NCBI GenBank assembly: GCA_934045075.1
Contig: OW203721.1
Location: 26,444,181-26,508,180, forward strand
DNA from: Yponomeuta sedellus
Lineage: Eukaryota; Arthropoda; Insecta; Lepidoptera; Yponomeutidae
Length of the DNA stretch: 64,000 nucleotides
Direction of reading: 5' to 3'
Position numbers and translations under genes: made by a program. The notes under the pieces were generated by a model. The model was given only the letters and a program-made list of their open reading frames with translations. It was not told where the DNA came from and made no database searches. Shown here one piece after another: positions 24,201-39,200 of the stretch (the stretch's first letter is position 1; each line of letters begins with the position of its first letter).

Positions 24201-27200
24201 GAAGTGGATGGTATCATGAAGATAAACCAAATTGTGCTGTTGACGTTACGAATGTGTAAATGCCAGCTTTGAGAATTACTAGACGTAGGATGCACAATAA
24301 TCGGCAGGACCGCAGTGAGAGATGTTATATTCTAGGTTGCAGATTGCACTGATATAATGAAAAGCCTTCCCAAACGCTTGCCCACATGACCCTTTACTGC
24401 GAGGGCGTTGAAAAGCAACGGAGCGGCTTAATTGAGAGGCTCAGTCCTGCAGTGACACAGGCCTTTACACGTTCAAATGGCGCAACTATACCGCTTACTG
24501 CTGAAATGTCAGGTCTAACTAACATCCTAGAATATGATTAAAGGATGGTTGGATAATTTTAGTTTAGAACCTATCCTGATCACTAAATAACTTTATAACT
24601 TTTACTCGATTTCCTCATACACGCTTGACTGGAAATATTCCTCGGGTGTTCTAAATAAGGGTTTTATGAAATTTCACATTTCCCGCGAGCGGGCCGAGAT
24701 GGCGTATGTAATGTTTGTTAAATAAAATACCAAGGCATTTTCACGGACGCGGAGCGTGAATAAATAAGTTAAGAAGATCCTTATGTAACATAGTTGAGTG
24801 TGTAGTGTAAGCACAAGGTATTAAGGAAAATTCTAAACCAGGAATACGGTGATAGTCATCACCGTATTCCTGGTTTAGAATTTTCCTTTGATTGAGGTCA
24901 ATTTGTCACTTATGACGTGAGAAATTTTTATTGTTTTTTTTAATAACTATTAGCGCCGACTATAGAACACATTAATCGCATTTATTTGTACATATTCTTC
25001 CGCTGTATATCGTAAAATTGAAAGTAATAAATATATCGTATGTGCTCAATCCAAAATGAAAATTGTTTCCATTTTCCTAACCAGACTAAAATACCAGAAA
25101 TACGATACCCATAGTAGACTGGGTAGTAGAGATTCGTTAAGAGATTTCTTTAAAGAAACTAACATCCTGACAGTTGCCAGTCAGTATATATATGAAAACA
25201 TTATGTACGTTAGGAAAAATATCAGTAACTTTAAAACTTTAGGTAGCCAACACAATGTAAATACTAGAAATAAACATAAACTTTTGTTCCCACTATTTAG
25301 GCTGGCAAAGGTTAATACATCCTTCATGGGGCATTGTATACGCTTCTATAATAAAATCCCTGGAGATATATTAAGCTTGCCTGAATCGCGGTTCAAAAAA
25401 TATGTTAAGCACACTTTGTGCCAAAAGGGCTACTATAACATAAAGGATTATTTAGATGACAATGAGGTCTGGAATTAAAGCCAGTACAATGTATGAGTTC
25501 TATGTTTTATAATAATTATGTAAACTATGTTAATTAAGGACTTTTGAAAAGACTAAGTTAGGAGTTTTTTGTCCATTTTTTCTCCTAAATGATCTAGATT
25601 TTGAAATGGACACCTAGTTTGAATTGTAACGTTCATTAAGCCGCAGTTTCTGTGCTACTTTGAATAAAACCTTTTCATTTCATTTCATTTCATTTCATAC
25701 GATAACCAATATCAGACTTTGTTAGCCCATTTCGGGTTGAATGTTGAAAAAGCATAACAAGCGTATTTACTTGTTTAGGGAAGTACCTATATATTTCTGT
25801 AAAGTTTCGAATAAAGATTCGAAGTTTCGATAACTTACCGGCTCAATTTCTTGTTAATTGCGCTAAGACAATTGCTGTGCCTATATCAATATTGTTTCGT
25901 AGATCGCTTGATGAAGGAGTTATGCCTAGAATGTGGAAGCGTGCATTTATTACACCTGTTCATAAGAAAGGCCCTAAAACCAGCATTTCTAACTATCGAC
26001 CTATTTCTAAATTATGCTTAATATCTAAAGTTTTCGAAAGAACAATTTATAACCAAATTTATCCTGCTCTGAAACAGTCATTCAGTCTTTCTCAACATGG
26101 TTTCTTAAAGGGGCGCTCGACAACCTCAAACCTGGTGCTTTTGAACTCTGCTCTAACGGAAGCCATGGACGTGGGCGAGCAGGTCGATGTCATCTACACG
26201 GATTATAGTAAGGCATTCGATAGAATCCGTCACGATCTTCTGTTAGCTAAGCTTCAGCGAATCGGCATTAGTGGCGACCTACTAAGATGGTTTGCATCCT
26301 ACATAGATAACCGGTCTCAAGCTGTTGTTATCAATAATTACATGTCTGGTTGGGTACCTATTCTTAGCGGAGTTCCACAGGGATCTTTGCTCGGACCCCT
26401 AATGTTTGCAATTTTTGTATGCGACATCGATAAATGTTTTCTCACGTCCAAACTTCTATGTTTCGCAGATGATATGAAGATTTTTGCAACTATTTCTTCG
26501 ATTACTGATGCTCAGTGCCTACAAAAAGATCTTCAGCGCCTTGAAAATTACTGTTATGACAACCAATTAGATCTGAATCCAATAAAGTGCAACATAGCTA
26601 CTTATAGTCGTAAACGCAAACTAATTTTTTTCGACTATAGGCTAAAAGGGACAATTCTGCCCCGGGTCAGCATCATCCGCGATCTTGGAGTCCATCACGA
26701 TTCTAAATTACTATTTGATGCTCACATTGAAAAAATCATTAGTAAAGCGTCTCGAGCACTAGGATTTGTTATGAGAAACGCTAAAGACTTTAAAAAAATT
26801 AAGACATTAAAAATACTTTACTGCACATATGTGCGCAGTATTTTAGAGTACGCGTCGCAAATTTGGAACCCGGTATATAATGTGTATATCTCGCGCATCG
26901 AAAATATACAGATGAAATTCATTAAATATCTCTGCTATAGACTTAAGGAACCATATTCTTCTTCTAAATACCTAGATTTGTGTAAAAAGCATCACCTTCT
27001 CCCCTTGCAATTACGTCGTATGAACGCCGATATTCTTTTTTTATTGAAAATTGCTAATGGAGACATCGATTGTCCCGATCTTTTGACCCAATTACATATT
27101 CATGTACCATCTAAAGTCTTGCGACGGAAAACAGCATTACACATCCCACATGCATCTACTAACTACAGGAAGAACACCTATCTCCTGCGTGCAGGCAGAT

Positions 27201-30200
27201 TTTTCAATTTAATGTCTGATAAGTGTGAAATGGATTTGTTTAATACTAAACATTCTGAGGCGAGGCGCGTGCTTAATCAGTTGTTTTTTGACACGTAGTT
27301 TTTTTTTTTTTTTGTGAACTGGGTGGAGCTTGGTTAAATCAATCTATTTTATAAATTGATTAATTACTGCTTTCTTATTTGTATTTGTATTTCTATTTTT
27401 GGTGTAATTTTCTTATTATGTTAGTGGTGTCACATGTGAACGGTCTGCGTTCAAGCTAATCTAAAACTAATTGTGAAGACTTTTAATTGGCTGAGTGTGT
27501 CCTATTTATCTATGTAATGTAAACTTGTAATAGCTGTTAGTCTTCCTAGAGAATAAAATAAAATAAAATAAAATAAAAAGAGTAGTAGTATAAAAATAGT
27601 AGTAGTAAAGTACTTGTTATTCGAAACTTTACAGAAATATGTTTAGTTTCTCCATAAAAACTTTAGACCCTAGTTACGTTTCCCCGCGAATTTTGGCAAA
27701 ACACTTTGTAGTAAATCCGACTCAATCAGTCAGTCTCTAATTCTGTGATCGGTGTAGAGTGCTCTCCAGTTGGTGAAGCTTAAGCTTTGTTTCCTTGGTG
27801 ACCTGGTGTCACTCGTAGCAGATGGCATGCCTCAAGCTCTCTTCCCCTCCACTTTGGCGGCCATTATCATATTACTAGCTGACTGACCCTCATACGTTGT
27901 TTTGCCATATTAATTAGCCTACGACCTATTGTAACAAAAGTACACAAAACACTGCGAAACAAGCTTTTTAATATATTTGATATTCAACGCTATATACATT
28001 TTTTATTAAATAGATAATAAAGTGGCCTTTTTGCATCTACTTAATGAGATGATTTACACAGCGTACAGTGGTATCTTCACTCACACTAGATGGGTGAAGG
28101 GACCACTCCGGCGCTGTAGTGCCTGGGACATGGTTTTATAGATGGTGTAGGCTTGCCCAGCACCTATACCATCCTGACAGCTTAGTCGGCCTAGCCCACA
28201 GGAAAGACTAGTCAATACCTGTGGAGCCAACCAAGCCGCGGGTTTCCTCACGATGTTTTCCTTCACCGTTAGCGTGTGGTATTGCGACTACAAATTCGCA
28301 AATGTACGTAACTTTGAAATTAAACAAAGTCATTGGTGCATGCCCGCACTCGGGATCGAACCTGGGGCTCTCGCTTGCCAGTCCATCGTTCTACCCACTG
28401 AGCTACCACCGCTTCCACTATTAGTTATTATTTTTTATTAGTTGTTGTCTATCAATGTCATACATAAGGCTTAATTTAAGGTGGTAGCTATATTGATACT
28501 ACTGTCTGGTAAAGGGTGAAGAATAGAGGTGTAGGTAACGGATGCCTAGGTCATAATAATTAATCGATTCACTCAAATGTCAGCGCTCAGTTTGAGCTGT
28601 ATGTTAATAGTCGTCAGTAGCGTTTGCCTTCTAAATAAGAAAAAAAAAAAACAAAAATGCATACACAATAACAACATTCAAACCTTATTACGCAGAAAAT
28701 ATCATACGATTTTCTCTTTTCATTGCAAAAACTCAATGAAGCGATACCAGTCTTTATTAGCATATTTTAATCTCAGTTATTGGAAACGCATTTCTCTATT
28801 TCGTTACTTACTCGTAGCTTTGGTTTGAGTGAAAATTTGTTCTGTTTTATAGTAAGCCAATAAATTAATGAGGTTGACAGGGAGTTGATATTTCTTGAAT
28901 TAATGAGATAAATAATGGTCTAGAACGAGCGAAAAACATGTTAGATATTAATGCTTCTCATATCTAAATATAACCGTTTTGTTGTCACGTACATCAAAGA
29001 GCGTAGTCCGGCTTCTCAATGGGGAAGCCGTGGGTTCGAATCCCGGCATCTACGAATGATTTTATTTTTTAAGTTATGTAAATTTACGAAGATATAATAG
29101 CAATACTATACGCTAACGGTGAAAGCAAAACACGTGAGGAAACCCTGAAATGTTATGTACAATAACCCAACTACGAGGCGAAGTGCAGAAAGTTCTAACA
29201 AACTACATGCACATCAAAGCTGAATAAAATGAAATATACATTCAATATCAATAATGTTCACCTCGTGCATTATAAGGATTCGTTACCATTTGCAGGAAAT
29301 ATATTAAACGCCCACGAGGCTGATGTACTTGTGACATGATGGCACGAGTTGCAGAATTGAGTGAACATTGAATTGACATGGACAGAAATCGGCCGATGAA
29401 ATCGGCACCGTGCATTTTATATTACGTATGCAGCGAAAATTCATTTCAATTTTGAATTAAAATGCCTTTATTAAAACCGCACACGTGTACACGTGTACTA
29501 TGACAAATTTAAATGTATAAATTTTAACTTTAATTTTTACATTAAAATCTTGTCACTCTCCTAATTACGGTGGCGCAGCGGTTTGGCACGCTGACTGTAA
29601 AACCGAAGGTCTAGGTTTCGATCCCTGGCCGGGTCATACTAGGAAACGAACTTTTTAATGTGTCTCGGGTCTTGGATGGAATCTATGTATTTATTGTATT
29701 AAATCTATCGTCGAGTTAGCACCTGTAACACAAGTCATTTTGTGGTACTTAGTATAGGGCTAACAAGATCCGTGTAATATGTCCATGAATATTTATTATT
29801 ATACTTGCCAACACTTGTGTGGAAGTGTCATCCACTCTGGACCGGTGTACGTTATCTGGTGTCGAAGGGGTACCTAAAGGTACTATTAATATAATAAGTT
29901 TGTCACTTCGTCTAAAAGAGTGTTTTATGTACAAATTTATTTTTACTGACTGATGTTCGCAGCTATAGTTTGGAAACTATAGAAAGGAATTATGGATCTC
30001 CATGGATATTAATTGCACTTGTAGCTTAATGTCGGGCGTGGGTCGCTTTCTTTTGACCAATACAACCGGTACTTCGGTAGAAAATACCTAGATTAATAAT
30101 AATAAAAAGTACGTAAATAGATCAATAGTAATTCTTAATGACTCGCGATGCTTATATATAAGTTTTGAAGGCAATTACGTTTTATCTAATAAATAATCGC

Positions 30201-33200
30201 CATTTGAGCCGTTTAGTATATAAATAGTCAAATAGATAAATAACCGATCAGTCACCAATTATTACCATACATACATAACCTCACTCCTGTAGAGGAGTAG
30301 GCAGAGACCAGGGACTGCCACTTGCCACGATCCTGACAGATCACCTTCGCTTCCTCAACGTTCATAAGTCGTTGCATGCACGCACGTCGGTTCCGGGTAC
30401 TTATATCTTCCCCTTTGCTAATACATCCAATTTTACCATGTGACCCTATTGTGTTATTGATCAGAACTCTACAACGGTTGGTTACATATTTAAAATTTCT
30501 TAGTTACGGTTACCATTCAAATGGCGGTGCGATCTGTTCTCTAGATGTCCTTCTATGCCTATGGTGTCTAGATGGCCACGTAGAGACGTAGGTAATAGAT
30601 TTGTATTTCTGGAAAAGGGTTGTTCCTGTTTGATCTGACGATATTGTCATAGACTGACACTGGCGTCCAACTATCAGGATCAGAACTATAATTTATCGCT
30701 AACTTTTAAATATAAACCACTAATCAGCAGAATGGTAGCAAATCAATAATTATTTCCCATTACAACTTCAATCGGAACTTTGAGTCACTAGGAAATGATC
30801 TTTTACGCGTTTATGAATAATGTTACGTGGGTGGGCTGAGCTTTATGGGAAGATACCAAAGAGCTTAACAAACTTCAATTCCATATATTCAGTTAGAGGA
30901 TTTTATTTCTCACAATAGCATAACATTTTTTTTAACATTTAGACACAGGCACAATCGTTGCTTCTGGCCGCACACTAGGATAGCCTGTGTCGTGGGAACC
31001 AGAAACAACGACATCACAAACAGGTAAACATCCAAGACCTGTTTTTTTGTCCCCAGCTGAGTTTCGAACTCGGGACCTGTCACATGATAGTCATCACGGT
31101 ACTTAAGATATTAATGTGAGTCTACTTTTTCTCTCTGAAAAATTTAGTTCAAATGACAGTCTTCGTATGATTCTTAAACATATCATCAATTACATCACAG
31201 TGATCTCAAATCAACATCGTGAGGAAACCTGAGTGTCCGAGATGTTCAACTACCTCTCAGCGCTTGGAATTGCCAATCCACGGTGGGCACGCGTGAAAAT
31301 TAAGCCCACTCCTATCTTTCTCTCTCTTTCTCTCTCTGAGAGAACGCCTGTGCCTTGCAGTGGGACAGATATAAGCTAAAGAAAAAAATATGTCACCGGA
31401 AATAAAATAACCTTTTTATTTATTTCGGTACTAGAAAACTGAGGCGTGAAACATCATCGTTCACAAAGCTTTATGATTTTCTGGTATCAGGCTTCATTAC
31501 GTCGAATTTTGGGGCTAACGTTTCCCGGTTATTCTGGGAACAACGTTGTCGTATTAATTATTGTATTGTATTTTAGTACATCACTGTCAGCCATCGCATA
31601 AAGGTGTACTGAGATTGCTAACTTTTTTGTATATTTTGATTGTTTTACATTATATTCTTTTTAATGCACTAACCCGTGCTAAGGACAATTTTAAAAACCT
31701 ATTTAGAGGCTAAAAATTCCACCCATGCCGGGATTCGAACCCGCTACCGCTGGCTGTTTTATATTACTTATGACATAATTTTGTGCAATCTGAACAATTA
31801 GAATGCTGCAGGGATCAGTGGATGGATTAGATGGGTTGGAGTGCTTTAAATTCTGAGCTCTGTGTAAATTGTAAGGCGATTAGTTGCTCCTAATCGTTTC
31901 ATGGTTATAGTGCCAGTACTCGTATTTTAGCACGGTAACGACTTCATGGATTTATGTTTTTCGATATTTCACTGTCAGTCGTGAGATGTTAAAACATGTA
32001 AATATTTATATTTTGAAAAGACTAAGTTAGGAGTTTTTTTGTCCATTTTTTCTCCTAAATGATCTAGATTTTGAAATGGACACCTAGTTTGTATTGTAAC
32101 GTTCATTAAGCCGCATTTTCTGTGCTACTTTGAATAAAACCTTTTCATTTTATTTCATTATTTTAAAACCTAGCTCTGGTTACCGATAACAACTTGGTAA
32201 AAGTTTTAGCTATAAGAAATAGTATCCCAGTCGTTGAATCGTTAGAAGGCATTGTATACTCACGGCACATTTTGGATAAATTAATGAACAAATTATAATA
32301 ACTTCCACAATATAAACACTTGTTCGATCCCGAACTAAGATTCTCTGTGTTATGGCAAGTAGGCAAGAACATGGAAATACATCCAAACTGGTTCCATTTG
32401 TACAAATCAAGTGCGGCGGTTTCCAATGAAAATGGTACGAGGGCCCTTTGTGCTTTGAATCGAGCCTACGTTGTCCAATCATGTAGTCAAGCGTGTTTAC
32501 CACTAGACCAACGAAGCAAGCAATGCACTTAATTGTTATCTAGTTATGTAAATTATTGGATCAAGTGCCCTCTGCCCTTGATGCAATAATTTACTCTCCT
32601 AGCGTACCGAGCAATGTAATTAACTATTTTTACGTTGCAATCAATGCTACCTTTGTGTAGAGTCATGAGAAAATGAAACTAGAGTACTTTAGTCCAGTAG
32701 ACATCGCCTTATCCTTTATATCCATGTTGTACACCGTTGCATTACGGGCGACTTCGCAACGAAAATGTGAAGATTAACGTGCTGTCAATCATCCACTTTC
32801 GTTGCGAAGATTGAATTGTGAAGATTGACGTATTGTAGGTATTTAGAGATTTACTGGCCTACTTGAAAGACAACCCAAGGCTCCCACAAAGCTTAAACAA
32901 CAAATTAGGGATTATTCACTCAGTTAGGTACTATTAATATTATTTTTCTTAAAACTTAATTGATTTGCACCTCGAAGTTTTTCGCAGATGTACTCGGATA
33001 TTAGGGCTTCTGTCAGCACGAATAAATACTGTCGATTTAATTGGATGTTTTTATTTAGTACAGGTATTAAAGACTACCTCTGTTATTATCAGCAATTAAG
33101 ACGTTTAACCTAAGGTAAGCTTACAAGTAATCTCTTCATATTATCGGTAAACGCTTAATTTTTGTTAATTTCAACAGTCAGCGCTCACCGATGGAAGCCG

Positions 33201-36200
33201 GAGATGGGCTGCGTGGCGTCAGGGAGGTACTCGGTGAGGGGGGCAAAGTACCCGCCGTACTCGGGCATGGGCAGCGGGCGCGGGTGGGGCGCCGCCTCAC
33301 GCTCCGCCGGCGCCCCCAGCGCGCCCTCCGGACACACGCCCGTCTGTGGGGTGAGGGAGGGCCGTAATACTGATTTCATGTTAAACACTAGTTTTATGAC
33401 GTATTAATACTAGCTGTACCGGCGAACTTTGCACCGCCGCACTAAGGTTTCATTGTATGGAGCTCGGTACCCGTAAATCGAAATTACAAAAGTAGCATTA
33501 CCACATCGGGAATCCCACCAATGGACAGCCAGATAAATCCTGCGTATGAAACTACCATCAAAAGAATGCACAATATCGAGTTAAGCATGTTATCCGTCAG
33601 CGAAGTTTGCTGTTATAAATATTTACTTACATTACACCGTTCACGCGCAAAATTGATTCTATCTTTAAGAAGTGCTCGTAAATTATTTTACTTCTGGACC
33701 TACTCGTTTTCGTGCTAAATATTGTTGCTGAAGGTAAGAATTGATTTTATTATTAGTTAGATTATTCATTGTAGTTGATTTTAGCCGGATTTAGGAACAT
33801 TTCTGTTGACCTTTTTTAAGACCGAAATTGAGTAGTTAACCAAACATTTACGAAGGTTTCTGTTTATGAGTAGGGCAAAGTTGGGCAATGGTTTAAGCCT
33901 TATTTTATAGGCACAGTTGTCTACTTATAGGTATCAAAAGAAAATTTTGCTAATTGTTGCTAATCTGCATGTTGCAAGCATTCTTCGGGCCTAGGTATCA
34001 AATATGTTTTTAGAGGTGAAGTTGAAATAGCCTTGTTTTTCCTTTTTCTTTTCCAGAATCGCAAGGATGTTGGAAGGTTTATACAAGGAATGATTTATTT
34101 CAGTTAATCCGACTGATATTGCTCAAGAATATTGACAAAAATTCGAAAGTTTGTCTTTATATTTGGCAAATGAGACCGGTAGCAACGAAGGGATAATAAA
34201 AACTGCATTAAAAGTTTTTAAGGCTGAATTTGAAGCCAAATGGGAGACAGTGAAACGAAACGAATCCTACTTCCGAAAAAAATATGCTACATGGCTTCAA
34301 GGTACTGCCAAAACGCATAAGCAAATTACCTCCAAATTACAGTCCAATTAAATCATTTCAAGAGTGTAGTGAAAATACCAAAAGACGAAAAACATTGCAT
34401 CTTCGGGATGAAAGACAGACAGAGCATTTGGTATATGCTACTCAGATGAGTTTTTATTCGACTAGGAATCCAACAGCTGCTAATATACTAAAAAAAATTC
34501 TCAATCGCCCCAACATGCGAAAAAAATCTTTTTGTCAACAAAGAAAACATCAGAAAGAATGTTAACAGGACAGAAAAAGCTTTGTGTGTTTTCATGGAAG
34601 CTAATTTAAGCAAAAGGCAGTATGAAGTTATACGGCAAGCCGATTTGGAGAGATTTCCACCATATTCAGTACTTCTCAAAGCGAAGAAATTGTGCTACCC
34701 CGACCAGGAGACGTCTTGGAGAGTAACATCAGCAAAAGTACGTTTGCAGGACTTGTTAGACAAAACGATGCAAATTTGAATAATTCCTATGATTTAAATG
34801 TAGAGTGACGAAAACCGATGAAGTGAACCAAATGATATACCATATACCAATGACAATGACGATGGCGACGAAGTCTGCAAAGCACATAATGCGTGCCGTG
34901 CATTGAACATAACGTTATACTTTTTGTGCATACAAATAACAGTTAAAAAAAAATATTTAAAAATATATTTTTTTTATTTTCCTTAAAAACATTCAATAAA
35001 TCAAATATACCTCAAATTAATATTTACTGAAGTGTTTCCAACTAGTTAGAGTCGTAAAATAGTTTTGGGTAACTTTTGCCTCATTTGAAACCATAGTGCG
35101 CCGCGCTATAGATAAATGTTCCGATTTCGATATGTAATCAGAAAAGCTTGTCTAAGCATTAAGGCTTTTGTTAACATTTACACAATGTTATCTGACTTAA
35201 TTCCGCTTAATAGGAAACACTTTATTATAAACTCATTATAAACCTGTTCGGAGATTGCTTTAAGAAAAAAAGAAGTAAGTAAGGCGTTACTGAAATGTAT
35301 AAGAAAATATTCTTTTTTTTAGACATGTCTTAATAGTTATTTTGCTATTTGGCTTGGATTCTAGTACCAAAAGTAGTAATTTTCGGGACTGTGAAAAAAT
35401 TCACACAATTATATACACAAACTAATAGAGTACCTACCATTTTAAAATTTGTGTACACTTCATAGTACACTTATTACATACCACACCATAAGTGTTCAGT
35501 AATATTTTTACCGCGTCATAAGTGTTAAGTTTTCACAATCAAATTGCATTCTAATTAAACAGCATTGTGTGCCTATGCCTGTAATGACAGATTTTAGTAG
35601 CGCAAGTAGGTAAAAGATAAGAGTGTGCTCACGGGCGTGGCGTCTCCGTCTGAAGGCAGCGGCTCGTCGTCGGCGGGCGGCGTGCCGCAGGGCGGCGGCG
35701 CCGGGCCCTTGCAGCCGCTGCGGACATACACCGACACTTTACATCACAATTCACACTACACTACAGAGCGCCGGACACCGCTTCACTATGTACTATACAA
35801 CAACATTTATTCATTAAATCAAAGGTATACTTTAAAAAAAAAACAATTGTTATGCCCAGTACACACTTTAATATAGTGTGCAGAACAATTTTTTTACACT
35901 ATATTATAATGTACATAAGAATTGAATTTTTAACAGGGTTAAGAGTAAAAACGTAGCCGAAGCTAGGAATAAGCCTGCATTTTTGGCTCTGTGTTAAAGG
36001 CTTAAATCAATAAGATAAATGGTAATAATAGGGAATAATAATTTATTTACGGACGGACTTAGTACGCACTATGAAGTTCCAGTCTCTGTTACATGGCTAG
36101 TTAAGTCCCTGAGTCCTAAACTAGGGGACCCTGTATCTTTCAAGTCGAACAGAATAGGATGGAATAAAATAGCTCAGACCGGAACGGAAAGGAACAAAAC

Positions 36201-39200
36201 AAAAAAGAATAGAGAAAAATAAAAATGTATTTCATAATACTAAAATTAAAAACACAAAAAATAATTACTATCACACAAACCCAACTTCAATTTGGTACTT
36301 ACCGTGGTACTATATACTTTGACATTCATAGTGGACCAGTGCTTCATAAACATAGTGTCAAAATGCTCCGTAGACACAGGAAAAATGCATAAGGACGCAC
36401 GTTCGATTCCCAGTGTAAATCACCGAAGTGGATTTGCACAAATGACCTCAATCTGAGTGATTTTCAATGTTTGCGATGTGGTTGTTTACACTGGCGCGCT
36501 TGCAGAGCTATTTAACTTGCCTTCGTGTTTACCTTAGAATGGAGCTGCAAATGACACGTTCCGTATCTTGCAGGTAGTGAGATAAGATTTTATTTCTACA
36601 CCAAAGCACACATTCGGATGAATTACTTAAATGAAACACTAATTCTTAACACTGCACGACAAACACTAATTAACACTTTTTAATTACATATTTAAACTTG
36701 TGTTTAAATCCTATCATTACATAGCTATAGTCATTTTATTCAAATTAAATATATGTAAATAGTCTTTTTATTGAAATATAGAAATACTTAAGTTTTACTT
36801 GAATTTCATGAAATTAAACTAAATTTGAGATTGAATAGGTAAACTGTGTATTATAAAAGACGTACTTATCAAGATTGTTCACATTTTTTTAAGTAGCTAT
36901 ATAAATGGACTACGCGTAATGAGATGATTTATTCAAAAACATAGCAGTTTTAAGACCTGCTTCAAAAGATGCACTTACGCAGCCTTAGCGGGGTCCTCGC
37001 CGCTGTGCCGCTTGGTGTGTATCGTGCCTTTCTCGACAGGAGCCAGCTCGCCGGTGCGTCCGGTTTCCTGTATCACATAGTGAAATAACTTTAAGTAGAA
37101 AGGAGACACGCGATGGACTAATTTAAAAAAGAAAATTAAAAATGCTCAACGGTTCTCTGGAATAAATTGCTTTTAGTAATAAGGCCGCCAATTGTACTGT
37201 ACTCATTGTATCATATGTCATTGTTTAAGTTTCTTATGTAATTCCTGGTGTACATACAATAAATAATATTCTATCTATCTTACTAAGTGCAAGTCGCGCT
37301 CGCGCACTGAAGGAACCCTCTGGCCGAAGGGTCGGCACCGCCATAAATATCTGTCACTTATTTAATTATTACTTGACACTGAAGGTACTTATTTTTGCAT
37401 TTCTTTCAGGTTTCCCCACGGCGTTTTTCATCGCCGTCAACGAGTGCTATCGCTACTACTACTTCACAAATGTACATAAAATCAAAGACATTGGCAGAGG
37501 CCGGGATTAAAACCTACGACCTCCCGAATATGAGGCCGTCGTTTTGCCGCTCCGCTATCAGCGCTCCCACTTGTACGTGTTACCGCTTTAAAACAAACAA
37601 AAAAAATATATAATTATATTTTCTGTATGGAGCCACCATTTTTGTCATGACTTGTTTGGCCAACCACCATATACTAAGTTCATAAAAAAATGTGGGTCCA
37701 ACCGCCCGCCATAAATCTGTTCACAAATGTGAGTCCCATCGCATGAGATGCGCATGAGGCAGTGGAGGGGTCAGGCCGTACAGTACTACACATCATAAAA
37801 GTCCCTTCGGAAATTTACGTTCGCGCAGACTAGGAAGAAGTGTAACGAAAGTACCCGAAGCTACAAGTACATTCAACATGATCTTTAACCGATACGGTTA
37901 AGGTGCAGAATTGATTGCCGCAGTAGCGCTACCTATTTCGCTCACGCTAATATTGCCAAACTAATAGTCACCTGCTTCGATGACGTTGAATCAACCAATA
38001 GCAACAAAGGCGCGCGGCCTGCCATAAAATTAAACTATCTGATTGGTTGATCAACTTGCCGCACTTCCAAAATTTGGTCATCTGCGCAGGTACATCCGCG
38101 AGACTTATTTCTTGTGTAGCACTGTACCTGCGAGCCCGTAGCCGGGCCGTCGCTGTGGCCCGAAGTAGCCTTCCGCATGGAGGTGAGCCGGTAGAAGGGC
38201 GGTGTCTCCGTGCGCTCGATGAGACAGTTGAGGGTTTCCACGGTCTGCAGCTCCGTCATCATCTCGTCCAACAGCCGCTCAGGTCGTGACCGCGCCAGGT
38301 ACAGCACCACACGCTTGGCCTACCAGGAAGCAGCGGAGAAACGCCAATAAGTAACGTCTAACTAATACATGGCCAGTTTCTGAATTGAGAACTTCGCTAA
38401 GTAAAAACTTAACTGTAGTTCTGTCTCTTCGCATTTCTCAGCAAAGAGAGTGACAGAACGTTACTTAAGTATTTTAATTAGAAGAAATTCTCAATTCTGA
38501 AACCGGCCCACAGTCACTTGAAGAGAGACTTTTCTAAGCGGCTTATTTCTCATGTTGAAAAAGTGTTTTGTTGCATGCCATTCAAACCTAACGTATTCTC
38601 GTAATTATTTTATGTTTGTTTTTTCCAGGTGTAAAATAAAGAATATTCTTATCTTATCTCAAAAAGACCTACTATATTCAGATTCTAAAGAATAGAAAGC
38701 TAAAAGTGTCTCCCGCACTGACAGATTAATTTCAAGGGATTATTGTTCATATTATAATCCGTTTGACCATTCTTTTTAAGGAGCTTAGTAATAATTCCAT
38801 TAGGTAGAGGGGGCTTATTAATTTGAACGAAACAATTCTTTTCAGAATATGGCTAAAAAAGTTAACACGTGTTTGAAGTACGTAAAACAGAGAGTATTGT
38901 AAAGAGGTTCGAAATTTCACTGATGCCGGTGAGTCGCCCATTAGCTCAGTTGGGAGAGCGCTGGCACGGTTAGCCAAAGGTCACGGGTTCGAGTCCCGGC
39001 ATGGGTGGAATTTTTAGCCTCTAAATAGGTTTTTGAAACGTGTTTGAAGTTTCATTGATTTATTGAAAAATTATTAAAGGTGAAATTGTTCTTTTAAAAC
39101 TCAACTTTTTACTTGTTCTGGTCGCTAACTGGCGTACCTTATGGTATAGTAACCATACAAGGATTTAAAATGTCAAGTACCACTCACAATGAATATTTGT

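Noticed and set aside
24823..24888. Calling the hairpin a miRNA gene
   Set aside because: A perfect stem and a small loop alone do not show Drosha/Dicer processing, and no expression data are available.
38936..39010. Possible true tRNA gene (also 7555-7625 and 46205-46285)
   Set aside because: The cloverleaf is fairly good, but the U before the anticodon is missing, and every copy carries the same GGAATTTTTAGCCTC tail and recurs many times, so these are SINEs.
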